The notes beneath the pieces were generated by a model, which searched no databases, was not told where the DNA came from, and saw nothing but the letters and a program-made list of their open reading frames with translations. Position numbers and translations under genes: made by a program. A stretch of 64,000 nucleotides of DNA from JAEZDC01 sp036676415. GTDB taxonomy: Bacteria > Bacteroidota > Bacteroidia > Chitinophagales > Chitinophagaceae. Shown piece by piece: positions 24,650 through 33,910 of this stretch. How positions within the stretch are numbered: the first letter of the stretch is position 1; each line of letters opens with the position of its first letter. The DNA is taken from contig JAKFCX010000060.1 of the NCBI GenBank assembly GCA_036676415.1, positions 193,322 to 257,321 of the forward strand, read 5' to 3'.

Positions 24650-27166
24650 ATGGCGAAAAGTAAAGACAATTACGTTCATGAAAATGAAAATGGCTTACAG
24701 GGTCAGTATAAAAACTGGTTCCTTGATTATGCCTCTTATGTGATATTGGAAAGAGCTGTGCCTGCATTGGAAGATGGATTAAAACCAGTGCAGCGTAGAA
24801 TCTTACATGCAATGAAAGAAATGGATGATGGGCGTTACAATAAAGTAGCGAACATCATTGGACAGTCTATGCAATACCATCCACATGGTGATGCGTCAAT
24901 TGGTGATGCCTTGGTAAACATGGGCCAGAAAGATCTTTTAATTGATACACAGGGAAACTGGGGTGATGTAAGAACTGGTGATGATGCAGCTGCTGCAAGA
25001 TATATCGAAGCAAGACTTTCAAAATTTGCACTTGAAGTTGCATTCAATGCAAAGACAACAGAATGGCAATTAAGCTATGATGGAAGAAAGAATGAGCCGG
25101 TTGTTTTACCAATGAAATTTCCTTTGTTGCTGGCACAGGGTGCTGATGGTATTGCGGTTGGTCTTTCCACAAAAATTCTGCCTCACAACTTTATAGAGCT
25201 AATAGATGCTTCAATAAAATACCTGAAAGGAAAGAAGTTTGAACTCTATCCCGATTTCCAGACAGGGGGAATGGTTGATGTTTCCAATTACAATGATGGA
25301 AGACGAGGTGGAAAAGTTCGTGTTCGTGCCATCATAGAAGAACTGGATAAGAAAACATTGGTGATCCGTAGTGTGCCTTATGGTGTTACTACAACCACTT
25401 TAATGGAATCAATCGTTAAAGCAAACGACCAGGGAAAGATCAAGATTAAAAAAGTAACAGATGCAACAGCTCAGCATGTAGAGATCATGATAGAACTGGC
25501 TTCAGGTATTCAATCTGATATTGCCATCGATGCATTGTATGCTTTCACTGATTGCGAAGTGAGTATTTCACCAAATGCATGTGTCATAGTCAGCCAGAAA
25601 CCACAATTCCTGGGGGCAACAGAATTATTAAAATCTTCTGTAGACAATACGAAAGATCTCCTGCAGAAAGAACTGGAGATCAAATTAAGAGAACTTGAAG
25701 AAAAATGGCATTACACTTCACTGGAAAAAATATTCTTTGAAGAAAAAATATACAAAGAGCTTGAGAAGAAACATGAGACCTGGGATAAGGTGATCTCGGC
25801 CATTGACAAAGCTTTTGTTCCTTTCACTAAAAAACTGAAACGACCTGTTACCAAAGAGGATATACTAAAACTTACCGAGAAACCGGTTAGAAGAATTTAC
25901 AAACTCGATATTGATGAACTGAATGCACAGATCAAAGGCATTGAAGCTGACATCAAGCAAGTAAAGCATGATCTGGCCAATCTTGTTGATTATGCCGTGG
26001 CCTATTTCAACAGCCTGCTTACCAAATTTGGTAAGGGAAAAGAAAGAAAGACTGAAATAAAATTATTCGACACCATCAAAGTACAACAGGTGGCCATTGC
26101 CAATACCAAACTGTACATGAACAGGGCTGAAGGTTTTATTGGTACTTCTCTAAAGAAAGATGAACTGATCACCGAAGTTTCTGATATCGATGACATCATC
26201 GTTTTCACCAAACGTGGACTGATGAAAGTGGTGAAAGTAGGTGAGAAGACCTTTATTGGAAAAGACATTATTCATGCCGCTGTTTTTACCAAAAATGATG
26301 AACGTACCACCTATAACATGATCTACCTGGATGGTGCTTCCGGAACCAGTTACGGTAAACGATTTAACGTAACGGGAATTACTCGAGATAAAGAATATGA
26401 TCTTACAAGAGGTGATGCAAAATCAAAGGTTCATTATTTCACGGCCAATGCAAATGGCGAAGCTGAAGTGGTGAAAGTTGTCTTAAGTCCTAACTGCTCT
26501 GCACGCAATAAAGAGTTTGAGTTCTACTTTGAAGAACTTGACATCAAAGGAAGAAGTAGCATGGGTAACCAGGTTACGAAGTATCCTATAAAGTCAGTTA
26601 AGTTTAAAGAAAAAGGCCGAAGCACTTTAGCAGGAAAAAAGATTTGGTTCGACGATACTTTCGGAAGATTAAATACCGACGAGAAAGGAGATTACCTGGG
26701 AAGCTTTGAACCGGAAGATCGTATTGTAGTGGTATATGATGATGGTACCTATGAGATCACTGACCAGGAATTAACTCAACGTTTTGAAGCAGAAAAGGTT
26801 TTGTTAATAGAGAAGTTCATTCCTGAAAAAATAATCACTGCAGTCTATCTCGATAATGACAAGCAACAGTTCAATGTGAAGCGGTTTAAGATTGAGACCA
26901 CAACCCTGCGTATTAAATTCTTATTTATCAAGGAAGGTAATAATAACAGGCTTGAAGCCGTTACTACAGATGATAAGCCAGTGCTGCTGCTTACTAATGG
27001 AAGAGGTGCTCAGAAACGTGAACAAAAGATTAAGATTGCTGATTTCGTTGACGTTATGGGATGGAAGGCTGTGGGTAACAAATTAGCCGAGTATAGTAAG
27101 AGTGTAGAGATGGAATGGATACCGCAAAACAACAAGCAACAGTCACAGCCAGAGTTGTTCACATAG
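24650..27166 (+). CDS. parC: DNA topoisomerase IV subunit A
   Basis: An 838-residue cleavage and religation subunit. The catalytic Tyr lies in AAAARYIEARLSKFA near 115-125. LEDGLKPVQRRILHAM near 40-55 and DGRYNKVANIIGQSMQYHPHG are the winged-helix and quinolone-region motifs. Residues about 330-460 are the coiled-coil tower; 480-838 form the C-terminal beta-propeller. The GyrA box QRRGGKG is not seen in the propeller, in line with topoisomerase IV. It works with parE. Confidence 0.92.
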   Translation: MAKSKDNYVHENENGLQGQYKNWFLDYASYVILERAVPALEDGLKPVQRRILHAMKEMDDGRYNKVANIIGQSMQYHPHGDASIGDALVNMGQKDLLIDTQGNWGDVRTGDDAAAARYIEARLSKFALEVAFNAKTTEWQLSYDGRKNEPVVLPMKFPLLLAQGADGIAVGLSTKILPHNFIELIDASIKYLKGKKFELYPDFQTGGMVDVSNYNDGRRGGKVRVRAIIEELDKKTLVIRSVPYGVTTTTLMESIVKANDQGKIKIKKVTDATAQHVEIMIELASGIQSDIAIDALYAFTDCEVSISPNACVIVSQKPQFLGATELLKSSVDNTKDLLQKELEIKLRELEEKWHYTSLEKIFFEEKIYKELEKKHETWDKVISAIDKAFVPFTKKLKRPVTKEDILKLTEKPVRRIYKLDIDELNAQIKGIEADIKQVKHDLANLVDYAVAYFNSLLTKFGKGKERKTEIKLFDTIKVQQVAIANTKLYMNRAEGFIGTSLKKDELITEVSDIDDIIVFTKRGLMKVVKVGEKTFIGKDIIHAAVFTKNDERTTYNMIYLDGASGTSYGKRFNVTGITRDKEYDLTRGDAKSKVHYFTANANGEAEVVKVVLSPNCSARNKEFEFYFEELDIKGRSSMGNQVTKYPIKSVKFKEKGRSTLAGKKIWFDDTFGRLNTDEKGDYLGSFEPEDRIVVVYDDGTYEITDQELTQRFEAEKVLLIEKFIPEKIITAVYLDNDKQQFNVKRFKIETTTLRIKFLFIKEGNNNRLEAVTTDDKPVLLLTNGRGAQKREQKIKIADFVDVMGWKAVGNKLAEYSKSVEMEWIPQNNKQQSQPELFT

Positions 27167-27252
27167 CGTGAATTAAAACTTGATTAATCATATTGTTTGA
27201 TATTACTATTTAGATAATTTGAAGTCCAATAACAACAAACATCCCCTTGACT

Positions 27253-27759
27253 ATGGAATTCTTCGACAAAATCCGGTTAGACGAGTGGTTCTACGAAGCT
27301 GACCAAAATATAAAAGAGCAGCGTTATGCTGATGCCATGCAAACCTTAGAATCGATTATTGCTGAATCACCAGAATATGGTAAAGCATATAATCACCTTG
27401 GATGGCTGTACGAAACAAAATATTACGATTATAAAAAGGCTGAAGCTTGTTATAAGAAGTGTCTTGAGCTGGAGCCTGAATATACTCCTGTTTATCTCAA
27501 TCTTGCGGTGGTGCTTTCCGGTGTACGTAAATGGAACGAACTCGAGGAGCTTTTAAATAAGGCTATCGAAACACCTGGTGTTGACCAGGCTGCAGCTTTC
27601 AATGAATTTGGTATCATGTACGAAATGAAAGGTGAGTATGAACTTGCTATCAAGAATTACAAAACAGCCATTCGTATGAGCCTGAAAAATTCTAAAATAG
27701 ATGCTTACCGTGATGCCATTGACCGTTGTAAAGTGAAGATGGACATTTTGAAGAATTAA
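27253..27759 (+). CDS. TPR-repeat protein
   Basis: A 168-residue protein of about four tetratricopeptide repeats (NIKEQRYADAMQTLESII, YGKAYNHLGWLYETKYYDYKKAEACYKKCLELEPEY, AFNEFGIMYEMKGEYELAIKNYKTAI). ATG 27253 is chosen; the upstream frame uses TTG. No signal peptide, so a cytosolic scaffold is likely. Partner unknown. It follows parC by 86 bases. Confidence 0.75.
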   Translation: MEFFDKIRLDEWFYEADQNIKEQRYADAMQTLESIIAESPEYGKAYNHLGWLYETKYYDYKKAEACYKKCLELEPEYTPVYLNLAVVLSGVRKWNELEELLNKAIETPGVDQAAAFNEFGIMYEMKGEYELAIKNYKTAIRMSLKNSKIDAYRDAIDRCKVKMDILKN

Positions 27760-27770
27760 TTGAGCAAACT

Positions 27771-27811
27771 GTAGTGCTACTATAAGCTTTGCTTGCGTCG
27801 CACTCTTGTAC
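27771..27811 (-). repeat. Dispersed intergenic repeat, copy 6 (subtype A)
   Basis: On the minus strand GTACAAGAGTGCGACGCAAG followed by CAAAGCTTATAGTAGCACTAC. It lies in the gap between the convergent TPR and lipoprotein genes. Confidence 0.8.
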
Positions 27812-27840
27812 TGGTATAACATTATTGAACATATCCTACT

Positions 27841-27868
27841 TGCCCTGGCCTTGTGCTGGGGCATTTTA
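27841..27868 (+). terminator. Candidate terminator for the TPR gene
   Basis: TGCCCTGGC / GCTGGGGCA stem (9 bp with two wobbles), loop CTTGT, followed by TTTTACTTT. It is 82 bases after the stop, beyond the repeat. Confidence 0.5.
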
Positions 27869-27873
27869 CTTTC

Positions 27874-27900
27874 GTCGTTGCGAGGAACGAAGCAATCTTC
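27874..27900 (+). repeat. Widespread GAGGAACGAAGCAATC element, partial
   Basis: CGTCGTTGCGAGGAACGAAG then CAATCT. This matches, from memory, a short element seen in many bacterial genomes; only one copy is in the window. Confidence 0.45.
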
Positions 27901-27939
27901 TACATACTTCAATTGCCAGGTTATATGATCAACTTGGGA

Positions 27940-28650
27940 TCATTTTTCCTGTGGGTAATATTTACTGTTGATTACAAGATGCTTTTTACCATCCATATCC
28001 CAGATCGTTATCACACTTTTCTCAACTTTACCATCAGGAAATTTCATAGTAAGAGTATTGCCACTGATATCATAAGTACCGGTATTGCCTTGTTGGGATT
28101 CACCAGACACATCTGGCGTGCTAACAGTTCCATAATTACTGGAGGTGAAAGTGCCGTCTTTCTTAAAGACGAGTGTACTCGTTGCTGCCACATTTGGTAA
28201 AACAACAGATGATGCATACTGGCCTTCTATTCGATAATTCTTAGGCATACCCGTTTGCTTTGTTGTGATTCCACCATCAATGGCCGAATACTTACCATTC
28301 TTTTTTTCTGTACTCCAGGTAGCTGTTTTACCATCGCTCCAGTTAATAGCAAGTTTATTGCCTTGGACTTTATAAGTGCCGGTTTGTTTTTGGTTATCCT
28401 TTTTTTCTTTCGCCCAGTCAACAGGGTTCACGCCATGCTTTGGATTCTTTACAATATTTCCTTTATCATCCATGAATATCCAGGATATGTCTAATGATGA
28501 GCCGTACATGCCTGTCCACATATATGTCCTCAAATAAAGATCACCGGTAGTTTTAGCACTGATTTCTTCAGTATCAGCAGCTGAAGATTCACCTGTACCG
28601 TTGCAGGCAAATAATAATGCGAAAGCAGTTAGGGCTAACATTTGTTTCAT
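27940..28650 (-). CDS. Hypothetical lipoprotein
   Basis: A 236-residue protein. ATG 28650 opens a lipobox (LLFACNG, Cys16); the longer frame extends through repeat copy 7 and is rejected. The mature part is Ser/Thr- and Gly-rich beta structure with repeated WSDGKTATWST and GTYDISGNTLTMKFPDG strands, a lipocalin-like or META-type pattern of two sub-repeats (GTYKVQGNKLAINWSDGK versus GTYDISGNTLTMKFPDGK). Surface or periplasmic lipoprotein of unknown function. Confidence 0.65.
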   Translation of the reverse strand: MKQMLALTAFALLFACNGTGESSAADTEEISAKTTGDLYLRTYMWTGMYGSSLDISWIFMDDKGNIVKNPKHGVNPVDWAKEKKDNQKQTGTYKVQGNKLAINWSDGKTATWSTEKKNGKYSAIDGGITTKQTGMPKNYRIEGQYASSVVLPNVAATSTLVFKKDGTFTSSNYGTVSTPDVSGESQQGNTGTYDISGNTLTMKFPDGKVEKSVITIWDMDGKKHLVINSKYYPQEK

Positions 28651-28703
28651 AGAGCAGATTTGTGTTACTAAGATAAGGTTTAGCTTGATGCAATGAAACC
28701 AAA

Positions 28704-28732
28704 ACGTACAAGTGAGTGACACAAGAGGTGAT
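28704..28732 (+). repeat. Dispersed intergenic repeat, copy 7 (subtype B)
   Basis: GTACAAGTGAGTGACACAAG, followed by AGGTGATGCC. It lies in the divergent region between the lipoprotein and prfB. Confidence 0.7.
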
Positions 28733-28834
28733 GCCATGTAAAACCTCAGCCGGCTTAAAAATATCGAACAAGGAACAAGGAATGCTGAATATTGAACTTA
28801 ATTGACTAATTGTCGAATTATCAAATTGGCTAAT

Positions 28835-28842
28835 TACATTTG
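28835..28842 (+). promoter_or_regulatory. Candidate -7 box (TACATTTG) of prfB
   Basis: Perfect TAnnTTTG with a TTG 22 bases upstream, and only five bases to the prfB ATG, so the transcript could begin at or near the start codon. Confidence 0.5.
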
Positions 28843-28847
28843 CAGCT

Positions 28848-29937
28848 ATGACAACAGAGCATTTAAAAACTATAAGGGACCGTGTTATTGTCCTGAGGAG
28901 GTTTCTTTGACTACGATAACCGGATTCAAATCGTAGAAAAAGACCGACAGCTTTCACTTTCACCGGGCTTTTGGGATGACAATGAACGAGCCACGGGCAT
29001 CATGAAGGAAATTAAAGTTAACGAGTACTGGCTTAAACTTTATAAGCAGGTAGAAACTGCTGTGGAAGATTTCGCCGTGCTGTTCGACTTTTTTAAAAGT
29101 GGAGATGCCACCGAAGAAGAAGCCAAAGAAGCTTATGAAAATGCATTGAAAGAAATTGAAGATGCAGAGTTCAAGAGCACACTCAACCAGCCAGAAGATG
29201 AATTGCCTGCAATACTGCAGATCAACTCCGGTGCTGGTGGTACAGAAAGCCAGGACTGGGCTCAGATGCTTTTACGCATGTACCGCATGTATGGAGAAAA
29301 GCAGGGTTGGAAAGTAACCGAGATCGATTTCCAGGAGGGTGATGGTGCAGGAATTAAAACAGCCACATTGCAGTTTGATGGTGATTTTGCTTACGGCTTT
29401 CTAAAAGCTGAAAGTGGAGTGCATCGGCTTGTTCGTATTTCGCCATTTGACAGCAATGCAAGACGACATACTTCATTTGCTTCAGTATATGTATATCCTT
29501 TGGTGGATGATACAATAGAAATCGACATCAATCCAAGTGAAATTGAAATGGCAACATCAAGAAGTGGTGGAGCTGGTGGCCAGAATGTAAATAAAGTAGA
29601 AACGAAAGTGATGTTAACGCACATTCCTTCAGGGATCGTGGTGGTATGTCAGACTGAACGTTCACAGCTCGGCAATAAAGAAAAAGCCATGCAGATGTTG
29701 AAGAGCCGATTGTATGAAATTGAATTGAAAAAGAGAGAAGCTGCAAAAGATGCAGTGAATGCCAACAAGAAAAAGATAGAGTGGGGAAGCCAGATAAGAA
29801 GTTACGTGTTTCACCCGTATAAGATGATCAAGGATCACCGAACAGATTACGAGGTAGGCAATATTGGTCCTGTAATGGATGGAGAGTTGGATGGTTTTAT
29901 TAAGGCTTACCTGATGAGTGAGAAAGAGAGTGATTAA
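28848..29937 (+). CDS. prfB: Peptide chain release factor 2 with programmed +1 frameshift
   Basis: A 362-residue product after the shift. Frame 0 runs from ATG 28848 to an in-frame TGA at 28908 (20 codons, ending Arg-Phe-Leu). The site is AGGAGG, TTT, CTT, TGA, C: a Shine-Dalgarno-like stimulator, slippery CTT and weak TGA C stop. Skipping base 28908 restores the frame from GAC TAC GAT to the end at 29937. Motifs are SPF in RISPFDSN (RF2 stop recognition at UGA/UAA) and GGQ in SGGAGGQNVNK (peptidyl-tRNA hydrolysis). Low RF2 lets the ribosome shift, so the gene is autoregulated. A terminator follows. Confidence 0.95.
28896..28911 (+). promoter_or_regulatory. prfB programmed frameshift signal
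   Basis: AGGAGG at 28896-28901, then TTT, CTT, TGA and C. The spacing of the SD-like hexamer to CTT TGA C is the same as in Escherichia coli prfB. This is a regulatory recoding site, not a sequencing error. Confidence 0.92.
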
Positions 29938-29969
29938 TTCGACAATTCGATAATGGGATAATTTGATAA

Positions 29970-30006
29970 CAAACAAAGGTGATCCGATGGATCGCCTTTG
30001 TTTGGT
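29970..30006. terminator. Bidirectional terminator between prfB and the DinB gene
   Basis: A 16-bp stem with one wobble (CAAACAAAGGTGATCC, 29970-29985) around a GAT loop, ending in GTTTG on the + side and CAAAC/TTTG on the other. The genes on both sides converge on it. Confidence 0.7.
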
Positions 30007-30016
30007 TAAATGAGAT

Positions 30017-30526
30017 TTATAGATAACGCTCTTCTAATATTTGTTTGTGATGCAGCATGTGGCCGTAAATAATAAATGCAATTGCATTTGCTGTAACAGG
30101 TTGATCACTTGCTGTTCCTCTTTGGGAGAGCTGTTCTTCATCAAAAGTGCTGAGTAATATATCTGTTGCTTTTCTAACTGCAGCAAATTCATCTTTCAAC
30201 GATTGAAAACTTCTTGCTGATGCTTTTGAAGCAGGAGTGTAGCTGTTCTCATCAAAGCCGGGTAAAGGTGTTTTATCTTTTCTTGCAATTCTCAATGCAC
30301 GGTAGCTGAATATTCTTTCTGCATCAATGATATGTAGTAATAATTCTTTTATGCTCCATTTTCCTTCCGCATACCTGTGATCTGCTTTTTCTTCCGGTAA
30401 GGAAAAATAGAAATCCAGCATAGCATTACTATAGGTACTGATGATCTCCTGAACATTTTCTCCGTTTACTTTCCCTACATAAGTTTCATAATAAGCAGCG
30501 TAGTCATTTGGTTGAGGTCTTGCCAT
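30017..30526 (-). CDS. DinB-family protein
   Basis: A 169-residue four-helix DinB protein. Metal-site histidines fall in WSIKELLLHIIDAER near 52-66 and in GHMLHHKQILEERYL at the end. The family includes thiol transferases and putative metal-dependent hydrolases. The start overlaps the stop of the upstream subtilase by one base, so the two are in one operon. This is the second DinB protein of the window. Confidence 0.82.
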   Translation of the reverse strand: MARPQPNDYAAYYETYVGKVNGENVQEIISTYSNAMLDFYFSLPEEKADHRYAEGKWSIKELLLHIIDAERIFSYRALRIARKDKTPLPGFDENSYTPASKASARSFQSLKDEFAAVRKATDILLSTFDEEQLSQRGTASDQPVTANAIAFIIYGHMLHHKQILEERYL

Positions 30527-32211
30527 CAGTTGATCTTTTTATTCTCGAAAGTTGATTTAGGCAATTGTTCATTTTTCTTCTTCTTGTTTGTTGTTTCGGG
30601 CTTTAATGAATCAGCATACTTCACTGCCTCATAAGCATTCACAATACCACCATTGGAAGAAAGATCAGACAAAAATACCTGTTCTTTCTTTTCACCAGGC
30701 CTGTTCACCAGTGTTGTATCAGACTTCCACACTGTTTTTTCTATCGCTTCTTTTACCTGTTTTGCTGTAAGATTTGGATAGTGAGACCAGATCAATGCAG
30801 CGATACCTGAGACAACCGGTGCAGCCATACTGGTTCCCTGGTTGTTGCCATATTGACTTGTACCAGGTAAGGTTGAATATATTTTTACTCCTGGTGCAAA
30901 CACATCAACTGTTTTTTTGCCATAGTTACTGAAGTCTGCTATATAATCACCTTTTATTGAGGGATCACTACTTGCTCCAACTGTGATAAAATTAGATGCT
31001 TTTGTTGCTGTTCCATAAAAATACGGAGTAGGATAAGAAGGTGTTTCTTCCAGGTTATTTCCATCATTCCCTGCAGCGTGAACTAATAATACACCTTTTG
31101 ATTCGGCATATCTGACAGCATCATCCACCCATTGCTTTTCCGGTGAATAGCCTTTGCCAAAACTCATGTTGATGATCTTAGCACCGTTATCAACTGCATA
31201 ACGAATGGCAAGTGCAATATCCTTATCATACTCATCACCATTTGGTACAGTTCTCAGCATCATGATACGTACATTATCTGCAACACCATCGGCACCAACA
31301 CCATTTCTAATAGCACCAATGATTCCGCTAACGTGTGTGCCATGTACAGGACCTCCACCCATTACATTACTGTTGCCATAGAACCTGTCGTTAATATCAT
31401 TGTAGTTATCGCCGATCACTTCTTTTCTGAGATCTGCAGGTGGATTATCCTTAGCTGTGAAAGCAGTTCTTTTCTGGTCTACATACTCCACCAGTTCTTT
31501 GAGTATATAAGTATTGGTGGATGAACTTTCAAAGGTGAAGAGCTTCAGATAAGTGAGAAAACCTGATTTAGCCTGTTTTGCCAGCGAGGTGGTGGGTTGG
31601 TATTTTTCCAATGAATCAATAACATACTCTTCCTTCTTCATGTCTTCCCTGATCATCTTATCATACTTCTGCATAGAACTCAAAGCCATATCAACAAAAG
31701 CAACGTTCAGCTGTTCTTCAGGATCAGGAGTAATTTCTTTCGCTGCTCGCTTCCACATCTCATAGATCGCTTTATCATCTTCTGAAAGAGAGGCAAAATC
31801 AATATGCTGACCCTCAAATCTTTCTTTATAGCGATGATAGATTCTTGCCATTTCTGATGATGCTTTTGTTACCATATCACCTTTAGCATTGCCAAGGAAA
31901 TTCCAGCCAAATACATCATCAGTATAACCGTTACCATCATCATCAATACCATTGCCCGGTACTTCTTTTGGATTCCTCCAAAGTATAGGCTTTAGATCTT
32001 CATGAGCCGTATCTATACCGGAATCTAATACAGCAACAATGATGGGCTGAGATTTCTTCCCTTTCAAAAATTCGAAAGCTTTATTTAAACTGATACCACG
32101 GTACCCATCTTTTTCAGCATCGAGTAAATGCCAACCTTTGGGTGCTTCCTGTGCAAATGTGCTGATGAATAAAAACAGCCCTCCCAATAATCCTAATCCC
32201 CTTATTTTCAT
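30526..32211 (-). CDS. Secreted subtilisin-type serine protease (S8) with large insert
   Basis: A 561-residue exported protease. Signal peptide about 1-21. Catalytic triad Asp63 (VAVLDSGID), His293 (HGTHVSG) and Ser461 (GTSMAAP); oxyanion Asn in HAAGNDG. A Ca-binding-like DDDGNGYTDD follows the first motif. Between about 110 and 280 is an insert of roughly 170 mostly helical residues (MARIYHRYKE, AKEITPDPEEQ, MKKEEYVIDSLEKYQ) not part of the core fold. No T9SS tail is seen; it ends in a basic Lys-rich tail. Degrades proteins in the periplasm or outside. Confidence 0.92.
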   Translation of the reverse strand: MKIRGLGLLGGLFLFISTFAQEAPKGWHLLDAEKDGYRGISLNKAFEFLKGKKSQPIIVAVLDSGIDTAHEDLKPILWRNPKEVPGNGIDDDGNGYTDDVFGWNFLGNAKGDMVTKASSEMARIYHRYKERFEGQHIDFASLSEDDKAIYEMWKRAAKEITPDPEEQLNVAFVDMALSSMQKYDKMIREDMKKEEYVIDSLEKYQPTTSLAKQAKSGFLTYLKLFTFESSSTNTYILKELVEYVDQKRTAFTAKDNPPADLRKEVIGDNYNDINDRFYGNSNVMGGGPVHGTHVSGIIGAIRNGVGADGVADNVRIMMLRTVPNGDEYDKDIALAIRYAVDNGAKIINMSFGKGYSPEKQWVDDAVRYAESKGVLLVHAAGNDGNNLEETPSYPTPYFYGTATKASNFITVGASSDPSIKGDYIADFSNYGKKTVDVFAPGVKIYSTLPGTSQYGNNQGTSMAAPVVSGIAALIWSHYPNLTAKQVKEAIEKTVWKSDTTLVNRPGEKKEQVFLSDLSSNGGIVNAYEAVKYADSLKPETTNKKKKNEQLPKSTFENKKIN

Positions 32212-32377
32212 AGTGTACGATATCTAATTCTTACAAATATGCACAATGGAGGGGAGATATATGCTTAACAAAAGCCTTTTTAGGAATTCTTTTTTACAAA
32301 CGGTGAGTGAATGGATTTGTTTCTGTGATCGATTGAAGCTGAGTGAAAATGTTTAGCTTAGTAAAACAACATTCCCC

Positions 32378-32854
32378 ATGGCCCAGAAGTATCTTTTCAT
32401 CACCAGGTGGCAAATAAAAGCTCCGGTAGAAGATGTTTGGAATGCGATTTACCATTCACTCGAATGGCCTCAATGGTGGAAAGGAGTGAAGAATGCAAGG
32501 ACGATTGATGAAGGTGATGAAAGAGGCATTAATGGTGTTAGAGAATATACATGGCAAAGCATTCTTCCTTATAAACTAACATTTACATCAAAATTGCTGG
32601 AGCGTGAGGATATGAAACGCTTATATGGAATTGCATATGGTGAACTGGAGGGTGAAGGTACCTGGCATTTTTTTGAGAAGGATGGAGTTACCTACTTACA
32701 ATACGACTGGAGAGTAGCCACTAAAAAGAAATGGATGAATGCACTCTCTTTTGTGCTTAAGCCATTGTTCAAATACAATCATGATGTTGTAATGAAATGG
32801 GGTGCAAAAGGTCTTGCAAAAAAACTTGGAGCAGAACTGGTCTCTTATAAATAA
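32378..32854 (+). CDS. SRPBCC (START-like) family protein
   Basis: A 158-residue protein with the polyketide cyclase/START-like pattern: RWQIKAPVEDVWNAIYHSLEWPQWWKGV at the start, then GTWHFFEKDGVTYLQYDW and a long C-terminal helix (NHDVVMKWGAKGLAKKL). It probably binds a hydrophobic ligand in a beta-helix grip fold; ligand unknown. It converges on the next gene with no gap at all (stop ends at 32854, next stop at 32855). Confidence 0.75.
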   Translation: MAQKYLFITRWQIKAPVEDVWNAIYHSLEWPQWWKGVKNARTIDEGDERGINGVREYTWQSILPYKLTFTSKLLEREDMKRLYGIAYGELEGEGTWHFFEKDGVTYLQYDWRVATKKKWMNALSFVLKPLFKYNHDVVMKWGAKGLAKKLGAELVSYK

Positions 32855-33772
32855 CTATTCCGCTGTTCGTTTCTTTAACTTGATCATTCCATTGGTTTGC
32901 AGGGTACTTGTTAAGCTCACCTCGTGACGCTTTTTACCATCATGCACAATCAAGACAGCTGTATTAGGAGGGATGATACCAAGATTTTCTGCGAACATGC
33001 TTATCTCGTTCACTGTTCGGTGTTCATCCAGTTTAACACTGAATACCAGGCCACGCTTTGTGAGTTCCAATTTGTTTGCAAGAATATGATTATTGAAGAA
33101 AATGCTCACAGAGTCTTTATCGATTTCGCCATTATCAATCAACTCAATACTAATGTTATCATTGTCTACTTCTATAACACCCATTTCAATATTCTTACGC
33201 TGTGGAAACTGCTTTTCTGCAGTTGATTGTTCTTTGAATGCAACAGGTACCACAGGTATTGAAGCATCTAATTTCTTTTCTTCTGACACACCAAGATCTT
33301 TTTCTTCCATAATGATCTCGTCTTTCTGAATATCATCTTCTGATGAATAATTAAGATTCATCAATATATCAGGACAAGTCAATGAATAAAAATCTGTGCT
33401 GCTGAATTTGCCTTTAAGTGAAGAACCTGCTTTTGAAACCAATAAGGTAAAATCTCCGTTCATGCTGCATTCTACACCATTCACTGCTGCTGATCGATAG
33501 TAAGTAACAGGAGTTGTTTTTATATGAAGCCTTCTTGATTTGCTATCGTAGTTACCAGAGATCTTACTTGGGAAATACCCGTTCTTAAAATAATAATTGA
33601 ATTCACCAGTAATAACAGCACCTTTCTGGATCAGCACCATTTCAATCAGGTAATTATTGTTGGATCCATCCATGTTGGCATTGCCTACACCATACCATTT
33701 ACCTGTAACTGTTTGTGAATTTGCACTTGTAAACAGCAGTACAGCTATCAAGGATGAGAGTAGGCTCTTCAT
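32855..33772 (-). CDS. Secreted hypothetical protein
   Basis: A 305-residue protein with a signal peptide (ending TSANSQ, about 19 residues). The first half has VTGKWYGVGNANMDGSNNNYLIEMVL and GEFNYYFKNGYFPSKISGNYD, a lipocalin-like or META-like beta barrel pattern. The second half, from about 200, has IEVDNDNISIELIDNGEIDKDSVSIFFNN, resembling an Ig-like cohesion domain seen in gliding-motility-related or surface proteins. Not assigned to a family. Probably periplasmic. Confidence 0.6.
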   Translation of the reverse strand: MKSLLSSLIAVLLFTSANSQTVTGKWYGVGNANMDGSNNNYLIEMVLIQKGAVITGEFNYYFKNGYFPSKISGNYDSKSRRLHIKTTPVTYYRSAAVNGVECSMNGDFTLLVSKAGSSLKGKFSSTDFYSLTCPDILMNLNYSSEDDIQKDEIIMEEKDLGVSEEKKLDASIPVVPVAFKEQSTAEKQFPQRKNIEMGVIEVDNDNISIELIDNGEIDKDSVSIFFNNHILANKLELTKRGLVFSVKLDEHRTVNEISMFAENLGIIPPNTAVLIVHDGKKRHEVSLTSTLQTNGMIKLKKRTAE

Positions 33773-33910
33773 AAAATGAAATTTAGTGGATGTTTGCTTT
33801 TAACCAATAATCATGCTAATTATAACGAAAGATACCGTGAGATAAGTGTGCAGCAAACGTAAGTGGAAAAGAAGAAAAGCGCCTATTCGGTTATTAACAT
33901 TGATATTGAA

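Noticed and set aside
28651..28737. N-terminal extension of the lipoprotein gene
   Set aside because: It passes through repeat copy 7 and would hide the lipobox start at 28650.
28848..28910. A frameshift error in prfB
   Set aside because: The AGGAGG-TTT-CTT-TGA-C arrangement is the known programmed frameshift, not a mutation.
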